DNA from: RGIG8748 sp045544515
Lineage (GTDB): Bacteria; Bacillota; Clostridia; UMGS1810
NCBI GenBank assembly: GCA_045544515.1
Contig: JAZPZD010000019.1
Location: 62,001-126,000, forward strand
DNA length: 64,000 nt
Reading direction: 5' to 3'
Within the stretch, counting starts at the first letter, position 1; the number at the start of each line of letters is the position of its first letter. The position numbers were made by a program, and so were the translations under genes. Below are positions 16,745 through 25,357 of this stretch, one piece after another. The notes beneath the pieces were generated by a model. It was not told the origin of the DNA, ran no database searches, and saw only the letters and a list, made by a program, of their open reading frames with translations.

Positions 16745-18382
16745 TTATTCTACTGAAATAAAATAATAATAAACCGGTTGTCCTCCAAAATGCATATAAA
16801 CATCGCAATCCGGATATTTTTCTTCAATCTTTTCCTTTAAAGACAGTGCATCCGCCTCGTTGGTATCACATCCGTAGAATAGCGTAATTACAGAACTGTC
16901 ACTGTCTACCATATTGTCAAGAAGAGAATACACAGACATATCCACCTCGGGCTGTACCGAAGTAATCTTGCCCTCCAGAATACCAAGTATATCACCGGGA
17001 TTTATCTTGATATCATCAACAACAGTATCTCTTACTGCATATGTTACCTGTGCACTCTTAACCTCGTCTATTACCGCAAGCATTTCTTCGTAGTTCTCCT
17101 CGGCTGAAACATCTTCGTCAAAAACCAGGATACTGCTCATTGCCTGCATGATAGATTTTGTAGGAATGACATATATGTTTTTGTCAGAGAGATTTTTAGC
17201 CTGTTCTGCCGCCATGATGATATTTTTGTTATTTGGATAAACATATATGTTTTTTGCATTTATCTTGTCTATTGCGTTTAAGATATCGTCTGTGCTGGGG
17301 TTCATAGTTTGTCCGCCCTCGATGATGTAATCAACACCGAGTTTTCTGAAAGTCTCGGCAAGACCATCTCCTGCAGCAACACAAACAAATCCAAATTCTT
17401 TTTCTTCACCGGCAGGAATGCTTTCTGCATTATCATGAGAAGCCTTAGCCTCACTTAAACTATTGTGTTGGAGCTTCATATTTTCTATTTTTACACTGCT
17501 GAGTTCTCCAAATTTGAGTGCTTCGCCAAGAACGAAATCAGGATTGTTTGTATGGATATGAATTTTAATTATATCTTCATCATCGACTACAACCATGCTG
17601 TCACCCTTGGGTTCCAAAGAAAGTTTGAGTTTAAAGGCATCTGCATTGGCAGAAGATTTTTCTATAATGCACTCGGTGCAGTATTTGTATTTCAAATCGG
17701 AAATGTCAACAGAGGCAGCACCTTGGTTAACTTTTACTGTAGATTCCGTTTGTCTTTCAATAGCTTTGCCGTTTTCCAGAACATAGAGCATTCCTTTGCA
17801 AATATAAACAAGCCCCTGTCCGCCGGAATCGACAACTCCTGCCTGCTTTAATTGAGGAAGCATTTCGGGTGTTTTTGAAAGTGCAATTTCGCCGGCATTA
17901 ACTATTGCCGAGAAAAATCTTACCACATCCTGGAATTCCGACTCGTTTTTCTGTGCGAATTCCGACATTTCTCTTGCAACGGTAAGAATTGTACCCTCTG
18001 TGGGTTTCATAACCGCCTTGTACGCAGATTTTGCAGCGCTTTGAAACGCTAATGACACAGATTTGCAATCCATTGTATCGCAAGAAGATACAGCCTTGTG
18101 TATACCTCTCATAAGCTGTGACAAAATTACACCGGAGTTGCCTCTGGCACCTCTCAAGGCAGCATTGGCAACTACCTTGGTAAGAGATGAGACCGAATTG
18201 GAATCATCTGCTACTACAGCAGCTTCGCACGCATCCATAGTCATAGACATATTAGTACCGGTATCGCCGTCGGGAACCGGAAAAACATTCATATTGTCAA
18301 CTTCTTCTTTGTGGTTGGCAAGGTTTGCCGCAGCAGACAAAATCATACTGCGATATAAGTTAGCACTAATTTCCTGTATCAA
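16745..18382 (-). CDS. fakA: Fatty acid kinase-type DAK2/DegV-like protein FakA (YloV)
   Basis: This protein of about 545 residues has an N-terminal DhaL (DAK2) kinase domain with the Mg/ATP motif NVFPVPDGDTGTNM and ALRGARGNSGVILSQ, a middle domain, and a C-terminal domain with IEGGQTMNPSTDDI. In FakAB systems FakA phosphorylates fatty acids held by FakB (DegV) proteins, so exogenous fatty acids can enter phospholipids. No fakB gene is in the window. A TTG start at 18382, with AAGGGGTG just upstream, is preferred over GTG 18391. The Asp23-fakA-recG order matches yloU-yloV-recG in Bacillus. Confidence 0.92.
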   Translation of the reverse strand: MIQEISANLYRSMILSAAANLANHKEEVDNMNVFPVPDGDTGTNMSMTMDACEAAVVADDSNSVSSLTKVVANAALRGARGNSGVILSQLMRGIHKAVSSCDTMDCKSVSLAFQSAAKSAYKAVMKPTEGTILTVAREMSEFAQKNESEFQDVVRFFSAIVNAGEIALSKTPEMLPQLKQAGVVDSGGQGLVYICKGMLYVLENGKAIERQTESTVKVNQGAASVDISDLKYKYCTECIIEKSSANADAFKLKLSLEPKGDSMVVVDDEDIIKIHIHTNNPDFVLGEALKFGELSSVKIENMKLQHNSLSEAKASHDNAESIPAGEEKEFGFVCVAAGDGLAETFRKLGVDYIIEGGQTMNPSTDDILNAIDKINAKNIYVYPNNKNIIMAAEQAKNLSDKNIYVIPTKSIMQAMSSILVFDEDVSAEENYEEMLAVIDEVKSAQVTYAVRDTVVDDIKINPGDILGILEGKITSVQPEVDMSVYSLLDNMVDSDSSVITLFYGCDTNEADALSLKEKIEEKYPDCDVYMHFGGQPVYYYFISVE

Positions 18383-18394
18383 GATATTCACCCC

Positions 18395-18766
18395 TTACTC
18401 ATGAACTCTGAAGCCTTCTACAAAAACATTTACATCTTCAACTTCCAATCCGGTAAGTTTGTTTACCTGATACCGTACATTACTAATCACACTATTGCAC
18501 ACAACGGTAATGTTTGTGCCGTATTCAGCAATAATGTGCATATCAAGAGTAACCTTTTTGTCAGTAGCGGTTACCTTTATTCCTTTTGTAAGATTATCTT
18601 TCTTTAAAAGGCTTGCAAATTCGTCAGTTCTGGAACGGTGTGCCATTCCTACAACACCGTAGCAGCTCGTTGCAATATATCCTGCAATCCTTGCAATAAC
18701 ATCTGTTTCGATGATAATTGAGCCTTTGGATAATTCAAAGCTTGTTTCTGTTGCCAAAACAATCAT
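18395..18766 (-). CDS. Asp23/Gls24 family protein (YloU-like)
   Basis: This small protein of about 123 residues matches the Asp23/Gls24 family: GSIIIETDVIARIAGYIATSCYGVVGM, VTLDMHIIAEYG (each shown only in part by its key positions) and the C-terminal VEDVNVFVEGF. In Staphylococcus, Asp23 is membrane-associated through partner proteins and linked to envelope stress. The YloU branch, always next to fakA (yloV), is less studied. The start is uncertain: TTG 18775, ATG 18766 and TTG 18757 are in frame, and the AAAGGA site sits just before the ATG. It overlaps neither neighbour. Confidence 0.88.
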   Translation of the reverse strand: MIVLATETSFELSKGSIIIETDVIARIAGYIATSCYGVVGMAHRSRTDEFASLLKKDNLTKGIKVTATDKKVTLDMHIIAEYGTNITVVCNSVISNVRYQVNKLTGLEVEDVNVFVEGFRVHE

Positions 18767-18776
18767 TCCTTTCAAA

Positions 18777-20354
18777 TCAGAATTCGATAATATTTACATT
18801 TCTTTCTTTTAAGTTTATATATTCATCGCTGCGGCATGCGGACAGAATAACCTGTCTGTCGCGCGAATGATTTACAAGGTAATCCATTGCTAAACAAAAT
18901 CGTTTGTAATCAAAATAATTAAACGCATCGTCCAAAAACACCGGGACAATCTCTTGGGGAAACATCATAACAGAAAGCGAAAGCCTTAAAGAAAGATAAA
19001 GCTGTTCGTGTGTTCCCCTGCTCAGCATTGCCGAATCGGCGTAGCCTCTGTCGGTATGCACATTGAGATTAAACAAGTCGTCTGCCAGAACAGATGTGTA
19101 TTTGCCCTCTGTGATGCAAGAAAATATTTCGGATGTAAGATGTGCAAGCCTGGGCGAAAAGACCTTTTTGACATCCGAATACGCTCTGTCTACTGCAGAT
19201 TTTGCAATATTTAAGGCATCCAGACGAGTATTGTATGTTTCGAGTTCTTTTTCTAATTCTGCGATATGCTTGTGTGTATCTTCGGTATTTGCAAAAGAAA
19301 TGTTTCTGACCCTTTCTTCTAGAACAGCCTTCTCTAAATTGACTGCTGAAAGTCGGTCTTTTAACATATTTATTTTATCATTAATCTCAGTGAATGTAAA
19401 GAGTTTTATTTGCTCGTTTCGGTGAGCGTTTCTTGTGTTCAAAAAGGAAATGATTATATTTGCAAATACACTTACTGCAAACAAAATCGCAAAAACAAAA
19501 AACAATGTTTTGTTTACAACGAAAAACAGCATTGACAAAACAAGTGCAAGTATACTGAAAAGATACATATACCCATTGTTTTTTCTGTTGTGGGATTGGC
19601 ACTTGTTATCAAGCTCTTTTTTTTTGTTTAATAAATTTTGTATTTGTGAGTTTAAATCGTTTTCTTTGTTTTTTAAAATTTCGATATTTTCACGATCTAT
19701 GGTTACTTGCTTTAGCGTATCCTTTGCATTGTACTCTTTGGCTTTTAAATCCTCAATTTTTCGGTTCAATAGCGGTATCAAAGCGTCTTTTCGTTTGGGC
19801 GATGACAAATTTAAAATCTCATCATTAATTATATCCGAAATTTCTCTGTATGATACCTCTTCCAGACCACTCTCAAAAACATTTGTGAGCCTTTTGTGTA
19901 TTTCGCCCGACTTTTCGCCGCTTATGTCCAAAGAATACGACGAAAAAAACACAGTTTTGCAAAATGTATCGGCACTGACACCAAAAAAGTATCCGCCTAC
20001 ATCATCCAAAATGGTTCTGTCTGTGATGTTCTCCCCTGTTTCTTCGCAAAAAAGAGTTATTTCCTTTTTTTGACCGGACTGTATGCGTGTAAGTGAATAT
20101 GTGAGGTTATCGTAAACAAATACAATCTCTCCGCCCATTTGACCGCAATTCCAGGGTGTATACTTTTCTTTAAAAGTCAGCTTTTCACTGCCTTTTTTGA
20201 CTTTTGTTCCGTAAAACGCAAACACAACAAAAGACATAAGGGTTGTTTTGCCGCTTTCGTTAGGACCGTATATCACATTAAAGCCTTTGTCAAATGTCAC
20301 ACAAAAATTGTCCAGGCATCCAAAGGTATGTATGTTAATTTGTTTTATATACAT
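18777..20354 (-). CDS. Short YhaN/SbcC-like AAA ATPase with two membrane helices
   Basis: This 525-residue SMC/Rad50-like ATPase has Walker A GPNESGKTT near residue 32 and an N-terminal lobe like YhaN/SbcC. Coiled coil runs at about 195-260 and 310-390. A C-terminal lobe carries signature SRGTHEQLYLSLRLS and Walker B VPVFLDDAFNYFD. Between the coils lie two hydrophobic helices (about 263-300) that look membrane-spanning. Bacillus YhaN is much longer, so the coiled coil is strongly shortened here. It ends 6 nt from the SbcD-like gene and probably forms a complex with it. A role in DNA end processing or recombination is inferred. Confidence 0.82.
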   Translation of the reverse strand: MYIKQINIHTFGCLDNFCVTFDKGFNVIYGPNESGKTTLMSFVVFAFYGTKVKKGSEKLTFKEKYTPWNCGQMGGEIVFVYDNLTYSLTRIQSGQKKEITLFCEETGENITDRTILDDVGGYFFGVSADTFCKTVFFSSYSLDISGEKSGEIHKRLTNVFESGLEEVSYREISDIINDEILNLSSPKRKDALIPLLNRKIEDLKAKEYNAKDTLKQVTIDRENIEILKNKENDLNSQIQNLLNKKKELDNKCQSHNRKNNGYMYLFSILALVLSMLFFVVNKTLFFVFAILFAVSVFANIIISFLNTRNAHRNEQIKLFTFTEINDKINMLKDRLSAVNLEKAVLEERVRNISFANTEDTHKHIAELEKELETYNTRLDALNIAKSAVDRAYSDVKKVFSPRLAHLTSEIFSCITEGKYTSVLADDLFNLNVHTDRGYADSAMLSRGTHEQLYLSLRLSLSVMMFPQEIVPVFLDDAFNYFDYKRFCLAMDYLVNHSRDRQVILSACRSDEYINLKERNVNIIEF

Positions 20355-20360
20355 TTAAAA

Positions 20361-21422
20361 TCAACCTTTACACATTAAGTCTGTTAGTATGTCACAAGCC
20401 ATTTTGTATGCTTTTTCGTCGGAATTTTCTTTTAAATTCATAAGATGCTGTGCAGTTTTTCCGCGTAGTGAACATTCCCGCGCATAATTTAGTATACTGT
20501 CTTCTCTCTGGGTGTTATTTTGGATTTCTATATAGAATGGTGACACAATCTCACTGTACAACTTGATATTTGGTGTAAAAAGCGAATTTCTGCCTACAAG
20601 GTTTATGCAGTAGAGATAATCGGGGTTGATTAGCTCTTTTAATGCCACAATGACCTCTTCGTCAGAGGTAAAACCGGTAATGTCCAGATCGGTCTTTATA
20701 TATTTTCGTCTTGCAACGGGATAGAAATCCAAAGAAGCAGTGTCCTTCCCAATGGTTCCATATACAACACCGCAATCGGATGTTTCGTCAAAACCGCCGG
20801 GTTCCAATACTCCGGGATAAGAATATATGGTATCCCCTGCTCTATATATCCCCGAAAATGTGTGTATATGACCTAATGCAAGATAATGTGCACCGCAATT
20901 TTTAATTTCGTCAATGGTTATGGGATTATACTGCGATGTGTTTTGGGCATCGCCGTGCATCACCACGATGTTGATTTTGCCTTTTTTTGCCTCGAAATTA
21001 CGCATAAGCGACACATAACTGCTATTTGATGCAAAGCTTATTCCCGACACACACAAATCGTCGCTGACATCAAAAGTTTGCATTGTATCATCAAAAACAA
21101 TTACATTTTCCGGCAAATCCTTTTTGAGCTTTTGTATTGCAGGCGAGCCGAGATAATCGTGATTTCCAAGAGAAACAAAAAAAGTGCGGTCCGAATATTT
21201 TTTAAATACAGAATTAACAAAAGATACCGTGTTTTCCGAACAGTCTGCATCAAAGAGGTCGCCAGATATAAGCACTATTTTGGCATCAGAGAATCTGCCT
21301 ATTGTATTTTCGAAGGTGACGAGCACTTCGCTGCGACGCAGTTCTGCTTTGCTTTCGGAAAGCTGATTGTACTTTCTTCCCAGATGTACATCTGCAATAT
21401 GAAGAATTTTGATATCAGACAT
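20361..21422 (-). CDS. SbcD/YhaO-like metallophosphoesterase (DNA exonuclease)
   Basis: This 353-residue protein has a calcineurin-like phosphoesterase domain. Motifs are HIADVHLG (I), SGDLFD (II), LGNHD (III), VVMHGD (IV) and ALGHIH (V), the metal-binding set of Mre11/SbcD nucleases. The C-terminal 100 residues form the capping/ATPase-binding part. ATG 21422 follows CGGAG by 8 bases; the upstream GTG is not needed. It lies 13 nt after metA and 6 nt before the YhaN-like ATPase. The YhaO-YhaN arrangement parallels SbcD-SbcC. Confidence 0.88.
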   Translation of the reverse strand: MSDIKILHIADVHLGRKYNQLSESKAELRRSEVLVTFENTIGRFSDAKIVLISGDLFDADCSENTVSFVNSVFKKYSDRTFFVSLGNHDYLGSPAIQKLKKDLPENVIVFDDTMQTFDVSDDLCVSGISFASNSSYVSLMRNFEAKKGKINIVVMHGDAQNTSQYNPITIDEIKNCGAHYLALGHIHTFSGIYRAGDTIYSYPGVLEPGGFDETSDCGVVYGTIGKDTASLDFYPVARRKYIKTDLDITGFTSDEEVIVALKELINPDYLYCINLVGRNSLFTPNIKLYSEIVSPFYIEIQNNTQREDSILNYARECSLRGKTAQHLMNLKENSDEKAYKMACDILTDLMCKG

Positions 21423-21435
21423 AGTATACACTCCG

Positions 21436-22353
21436 TTATTTGATACTGTTTATATCATATGGTGTAGTTTGATATACATAGTAATTAAGCCAATTATAAA
21501 ACAAAAGATTGGCATGTGAACGCCATTTTACAACAGGCGGTTTTTGCGGGTTGTCATCTTTGAAATAATTCTGGGGTATCTGGATTTTTTTGCCGAGATT
21601 TACATCCCTCTCGTACTCCAATTTAAGTGTATCACTGTCATATTCGCTGTGTCCTGTTACAAAAATCTGCTTTTTGTCCTTGCTGGCGATTATATATGCA
21701 CCTGCACTATCCGATTCCGAAATAAGCTGCAGTTGGGGGGTTTTCTTGATATCAGCAATGTCAACAGTCGAATATCTGGAATGCGGAGCATAAAAGACAT
21801 CATCAAAACCGCGGACAAGCATGGATTTTCTTCTTAACACTTTGTGTTCAAAAACGCCGAAAATCTTATCCTCAAGACCTATCTTTTCTATGCCGAAATG
21901 ATAGTACAGACCAGCAAGAGCAGCCCAGCAGATATGGAATGTGCTCGTTACATTTGTCTTGGTCCACTCCATAATCTCCTTGAGTTCTTCCCAGTAATCT
22001 ACATCTTCAAATTCCATTTTTTCTACAGGTGCACCGGTAATTATCATACCGTCGTACTTTTGATTTTTAACATCGGCAAAACTCTTGTAAAAGTTCTGAA
22101 TATGTTCCTGGCTTGTGTTTTTACCTTTGTATGTGCTTGTATGAAGAAAATCTATTTCTATCTGTAATGGTGTATTGCCGAGAAGTCTTATAAGCTGGGT
22201 TTCTGTGACAATCTTCGTGGGCATTATGTTGAGAAGAGCTATCTTAAGCGGACGAATGTCCTGTTTCAATGCTCGTTTTTCTGTAATGCAGAAGATGTTC
22301 TCATCACTTAAAATACTATTTGCAGGCAAATCTGCAGGGATTTTGATTGGCAT
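21436..22353 (-). CDS. metA: Homoserine O-acyltransferase MetA, predicted acetyl-CoA specific
   Basis: MetA activates homoserine for methionine synthesis. The 305-residue protein has catalytic C142 (FHICWAAL), H235 and E237 (VTGHSEYD). Position 111 is glutamate (GAPVEKMEF). In characterised family members Glu111 gives acetyl-CoA use, while Gly111 in E. coli gives succinyl-CoA use. The product is therefore predicted to be O-acetylhomoserine despite the common name succinyltransferase. ATG 22353 follows AGGAGG by 7 bases. An upstream extension to 22455 runs through the promoter and is not coding. It has a strong promoter and a leader of about 64 nt. Confidence 0.94.
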   Translation of the reverse strand: MPIKIPADLPANSILSDENIFCITEKRALKQDIRPLKIALLNIMPTKIVTETQLIRLLGNTPLQIEIDFLHTSTYKGKNTSQEHIQNFYKSFADVKNQKYDGMIITGAPVEKMEFEDVDYWEELKEIMEWTKTNVTSTFHICWAALAGLYYHFGIEKIGLEDKIFGVFEHKVLRRKSMLVRGFDDVFYAPHSRYSTVDIADIKKTPQLQLISESDSAGAYIIASKDKKQIFVTGHSEYDSDTLKLEYERDVNLGKKIQIPQNYFKDDNPQKPPVVKWRSHANLLFYNWLNYYVYQTTPYDINSIK

Positions 22354-22423
22354 CTCCATTCCTCCTGACACTTTGGTATTGATATATTCAACATGCTTTG
22401 ATAAGCATAATATCCTGTGTAAC

Positions 22424-22452
22424 ATTTTAACATAAACAAAAAAATATTTCAA
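22424..22452 (-). promoter_or_regulatory. Sigma-A promoter of the metA operon
   Basis: On the minus strand TTGAAA (22447-22452) and TAAAAT (22424-22429) are 17 bp apart, with a TG extended -10. The -35 box lies inside the dacF terminator stem. Transcription would start near 22417 and cover metA, sbcD-like, yhaN-like and downstream genes. Confidence 0.75.
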
Positions 22453-22483
22453 CACATTTTAGAGATTAAAATATGTTGAAATA
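22445..22483 (-). terminator. Terminator after the D,D-carboxypeptidase gene
   Basis: The stem tatttcaaca / tgttgaaata, extended by an inner ttta/taaa pairing, is followed on the minus strand by a run of seven T. It overlaps the metA -35 box. Confidence 0.75.
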
Positions 22484-22489
22484 GATTTT

Positions 22490-23626
22490 TTAGTTATTAG
22501 TATTTCCGAGCCAGACATCTACGCACTTTCCGTATGAATATGTAAGGTTTATCTTATTTATATCCTCTGTATAAATTATGTTTGCTTTTCCAAGTGTTTT
22601 GCCGTTTTGCGAGCATATAACTTCTCCTGCAATATCCCCGGCTTTTACGGGGGCTTTTATCCCCTTTTTTATCTTATAATCAATTTTTATTTCATCTTTA
22701 CTGCCTTTTTCCTCCAGAACTCTTATGTCATCTGTTACCTTGACCTTGGCGTACTGTTTGGTGCCTTTGGAAATCTTAACATCGGGTACTGTGTCATTTT
22801 TCTTAACCGGCAGTGAGTTTTTGTATTTTCCAAAACCGTAATTTAATAACGAAGAGGCATCCTTTTGCCTTTCTTTAGATGTAGGTGCACCCATTATAAC
22901 AGATATAAGATGCAGATTATCTCTTTTTGCAGTGGCACTTATGCAAAAGAGTGCATTTGAGGTTGAACCGGTTTTAAGGCCCGTTGCACCGTCATAAAAC
23001 CTGATGAGCTTATTAGTGTTTGACAGTGTAAATTCGCCGTTTCTTAAAGAATCCATCCATATAGTTGTATACCTGAATATATCTTCATGCTTCATCAGTT
23101 CTCTGGACATCAAGGCTATGTCATATGCAGTGGTATAGTGCTCGGGGGTATCGAGTCCGTTACAGTTTACAAAGTTTGTGTTATTCATACCAAGCTCCTT
23201 TGCCCTTTTGTTCATTGCCCGCACAAAATCCTGTGTATTCCCGGATATATGTTCTGCTATTGCTACACAGGCGTCGTTGCCCGAAGAAACCGCAATGCCT
23301 TTTAACAGGTCATCTACGCTCATCTGTTCGCCTTCGTCCAAAAATATTGTGGAACCGCCCATGCTTTTTGCGTATGCACTTGCGGTTACAATGTCTGTAT
23401 ATTTAAGGTTGCCTTTTTGTATTTCTTCCATCGTAAGAAGCATAGTCATAATTTTCGTGACACTTGCAGGCGGTAGCTTTTCGTGCGGATTCATCTCATA
23501 TAGTATCTTGCCGCTATCGTAATCCATAAGAAGTGCACTTTTGCACGAGAGTGTATTTTCCTCGGCAAATACAGGTACGGAAAGCATTGAGATTATCAGT
23601 GTAATAACAATCGCTTTTTTTAGCAT
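22490..23626 (-). CDS. dacF: D-alanyl-D-alanine carboxypeptidase (DacF/PBP5 family)
   Basis: This secreted serine D,D-carboxypeptidase of 378 residues trims the terminal D-Ala of peptidoglycan pentapeptides. It has a signal peptide (residues 1-21, cleavage after VFA) and the SxxK motif with S55 and K58 (PASVTKIM). SGN (AVSSGNDACVA) and KTG (GLKTGST) follow, then a C-terminal PBP5-type beta domain. A clear C-terminal amphipathic anchor is not obvious. It follows a DUF3794-LysM gene by 54 bp and is probably co-transcribed with it, which suggests a sporulation-linked role like DacF or DacB (inference). The ribosome binding site lies in a hairpin. Confidence 0.93.
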   Translation of the reverse strand: MLKKAIVITLIISMLSVPVFAEENTLSCKSALLMDYDSGKILYEMNPHEKLPPASVTKIMTMLLTMEEIQKGNLKYTDIVTASAYAKSMGGSTIFLDEGEQMSVDDLLKGIAVSSGNDACVAIAEHISGNTQDFVRAMNKRAKELGMNNTNFVNCNGLDTPEHYTTAYDIALMSRELMKHEDIFRYTTIWMDSLRNGEFTLSNTNKLIRFYDGATGLKTGSTSNALFCISATAKRDNLHLISVIMGAPTSKERQKDASSLLNYGFGKYKNSLPVKKNDTVPDVKISKGTKQYAKVKVTDDIRVLEEKGSKDEIKIDYKIKKGIKAPVKAGDIAGEVICSQNGKTLGKANIIYTEDINKINLTYSYGKCVDVWLGNTNN

Positions 23627-23633
23627 AAAAAAT

Positions 23634-23658
23634 CACCCCATACAATATGTATGAGGTG
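23634..23658 (-). promoter_or_regulatory. Hairpin covering the dacF ribosome binding site
   Basis: The pairs cacc/ggtg and catac/gtatg, with one mismatch, form a stem immediately before the dacF start. Its 3' arm is the GGGGTG Shine-Dalgarno. It could limit dacF translation or partly terminate the upstream transcript. Confidence 0.4.
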
Positions 23659-23680
23659 AAAGCTGTCTAATATTACAAAT

Positions 23681-25237
23681 TTATATTGTTACCCTCTTTG
23701 GAATAAGAAGTTGCTGTCTGTTTTTCAACATTTCGTTTTCCGATATGTTGTTTATAGCCGCTATTTCCTCTGTGGTTGTGTTGTATCTTTTGGCAATATC
23801 CCAGAGGTTTTCGTTGTCGTCAGCAAAATATATGGTAATACCCGGCTGACCGGTCTTTTGCAAAGGTGCATCTTCGTTTAATGTGATATCGGTTATTATT
23901 TCTTTTGCAGATGATGACACAAATTTGACATCCGCCTTTACAGTAACGCGGATTTCAGCATCTCTTTCCGATTTTAGTGCGTAACTTGCATGTTCGAGAG
24001 ATATATCTGCTTCCATTTCTGCATCATCGTGATCCAAATCAGCTTTGACTTCAAAGCTAAAGGGTATTTTTTTGTCGTATGAATAAACCGGCATTGCCTT
24101 TGAGTCGGATAAATACAATAGCTTTGTTTGCATATATCCGTCTATTTTTCCAATGCCGTTATTTACAGTTTTGCTCTCTGCAACCGGATTTACTGTAAGA
24201 TTGTAAACCTTAACAATCCCGGGCATGTTTTCACTTATGGTTACAGTTTCGTTTAAGGAAAATGTCCTTGACATTACATCATCTACAGAGAAAAACCTAC
24301 ACGGCATGCTATCTAATTCCATATGAAAATCGGGGCTGTATATATCTGTGATAACAGAATAAATATTTTCTTCAAAAGCCTTTATAAGAACATCGACGCT
24401 GGCGTCTAATCTCATGATTTTTTCCTCGGAATCATCTGCAAGTTCGGTAGTGCATCCTGTGATGTTGTATTTGATTTCGGTATGCATTTGCGGTGATATA
24501 TCATCAACATCCAGCACTTCTGTAAATGGTATTTCGTTTTCTATATGGTGTATATCATCATCCAAGAGATAAAGAGTATCGGTTATGAGGTTTCCTTTTA
24601 TCACGACCTTGTTATTCATTGTTTTTACTTCGGTATCAGATAGCTTGACCTCTGTTTTTAAAAGTTCGTATTCTCCCTCGGCAGAAGAACTTAGCCTTAT
24701 TTCGTCCGAAACAGCAATTTTGCTACTGGAACAAACGGATATATTAAGAGCTTTTATATCATCTTCTTTTAGCGGCAGCTTGTGCTCTGTAAGTACATTT
24801 GATGCCGCATTAACCGATATGAGCGAATATGCACCCGTATCAAAGGCAACAACAGATTTGACATTGATTTTTCTGCTGTTTTGAATGTGAAATTCAATGT
24901 GAGAGACATTGCTTGTCACATAGCTGAACATGTTTTCGCTGATACCGGCAGCATCAATATGCTGACTAAAAGGTGCACGGTAGTTGATGCTTTTTACCTG
25001 TATATTTTCGTCACCGCCGGAATACAAAACTGTGTAATCAACATAGCCCATTACTGACATAGTATCTTTTTGTATATGTTTTTCAGTTATTGACGACAAA
25101 GCATTTACCTGCAAAATATTTAGAACATCCGGCTTGGTATCCGGAACAATTATATCTGTGTCGATTACTGTTTTGACATTTGCTGTCTTGATTGGTTCAA
25201 ACATTCTTATGTTTTCTGTTTCTAATTCAAACGACAT
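23681..25237 (-). CDS. DUF3794 (SPOCS) and LysM domain protein
   Basis: This 518-residue protein has no signal peptide. It contains repeated SPOCS/DUF3794 beta domains at about residues 30-120, 170-290 and 310-430, with recurrent strands such as VMGYVDYTVLYSGGDE and VSIEHASYALK-like segments. A C-terminal LysM domain spans about 470-515 (FADDNENLWDIAKRYNTT...NEMLKNRQQLLIPK). Such proteins occur in spore-forming Clostridia and are thought to act in the spore coat or cortex; LysM would bind peptidoglycan or cortex. GGGGG precedes the ATG. The exact role is unknown. Confidence 0.82.
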   Translation of the reverse strand: MSFELETENIRMFEPIKTANVKTVIDTDIIVPDTKPDVLNILQVNALSSITEKHIQKDTMSVMGYVDYTVLYSGGDENIQVKSINYRAPFSQHIDAAGISENMFSYVTSNVSHIEFHIQNSRKINVKSVVAFDTGAYSLISVNAASNVLTEHKLPLKEDDIKALNISVCSSSKIAVSDEIRLSSSAEGEYELLKTEVKLSDTEVKTMNNKVVIKGNLITDTLYLLDDDIHHIENEIPFTEVLDVDDISPQMHTEIKYNITGCTTELADDSEEKIMRLDASVDVLIKAFEENIYSVITDIYSPDFHMELDSMPCRFFSVDDVMSRTFSLNETVTISENMPGIVKVYNLTVNPVAESKTVNNGIGKIDGYMQTKLLYLSDSKAMPVYSYDKKIPFSFEVKADLDHDDAEMEADISLEHASYALKSERDAEIRVTVKADVKFVSSSAKEIITDITLNEDAPLQKTGQPGITIYFADDNENLWDIAKRYNTTTEEIAAINNISENEMLKNRQQLLIPKRVTI

Positions 25238-25258
25238 TTTCTATCCCCCTAAATATAT

Positions 25259-25287
25259 ATTTTAGTACATATATACGCGTGCAACAA
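25259..25287 (-). promoter_or_regulatory. Possible promoter of the DUF3794-dacF pair
   Basis: On the minus strand TTGTTG (25282-25287) and TAAAAT (25259-25264) are 17 bp apart and lie about 20 bp before the start codon. The region is AT-rich, so this is tentative. A sporulation sigma promoter cannot be excluded. Confidence 0.4.
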
Positions 25288-25297
25288 AAAAATTATG

Positions 25298-25326
25298 TGT
25301 ACAAATAGAAAAAAGTGTTGTATAAT
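25298..25326 (+). promoter_or_regulatory. Promoter of the M20 peptidase-GNAT operon
   Basis: A perfect TATAAT -10 box at 25321-25326 is preceded 17 bp upstream by TGTACA (25298-25303). Transcription would start near 25333, just before the gaggtgg ribosome binding site. Confidence 0.65.
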
Positions 25327-25357
25327 ATCAGTGTATAAATTTACGAGGTGGTAAACG

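Noticed and set aside
22354..22423. SAM riboswitch or T-box before metA
   Set aside because: The leader after the promoter is only about 64 nt, with a small hairpin near 22390-22405 and no terminator or conserved riboswitch core.
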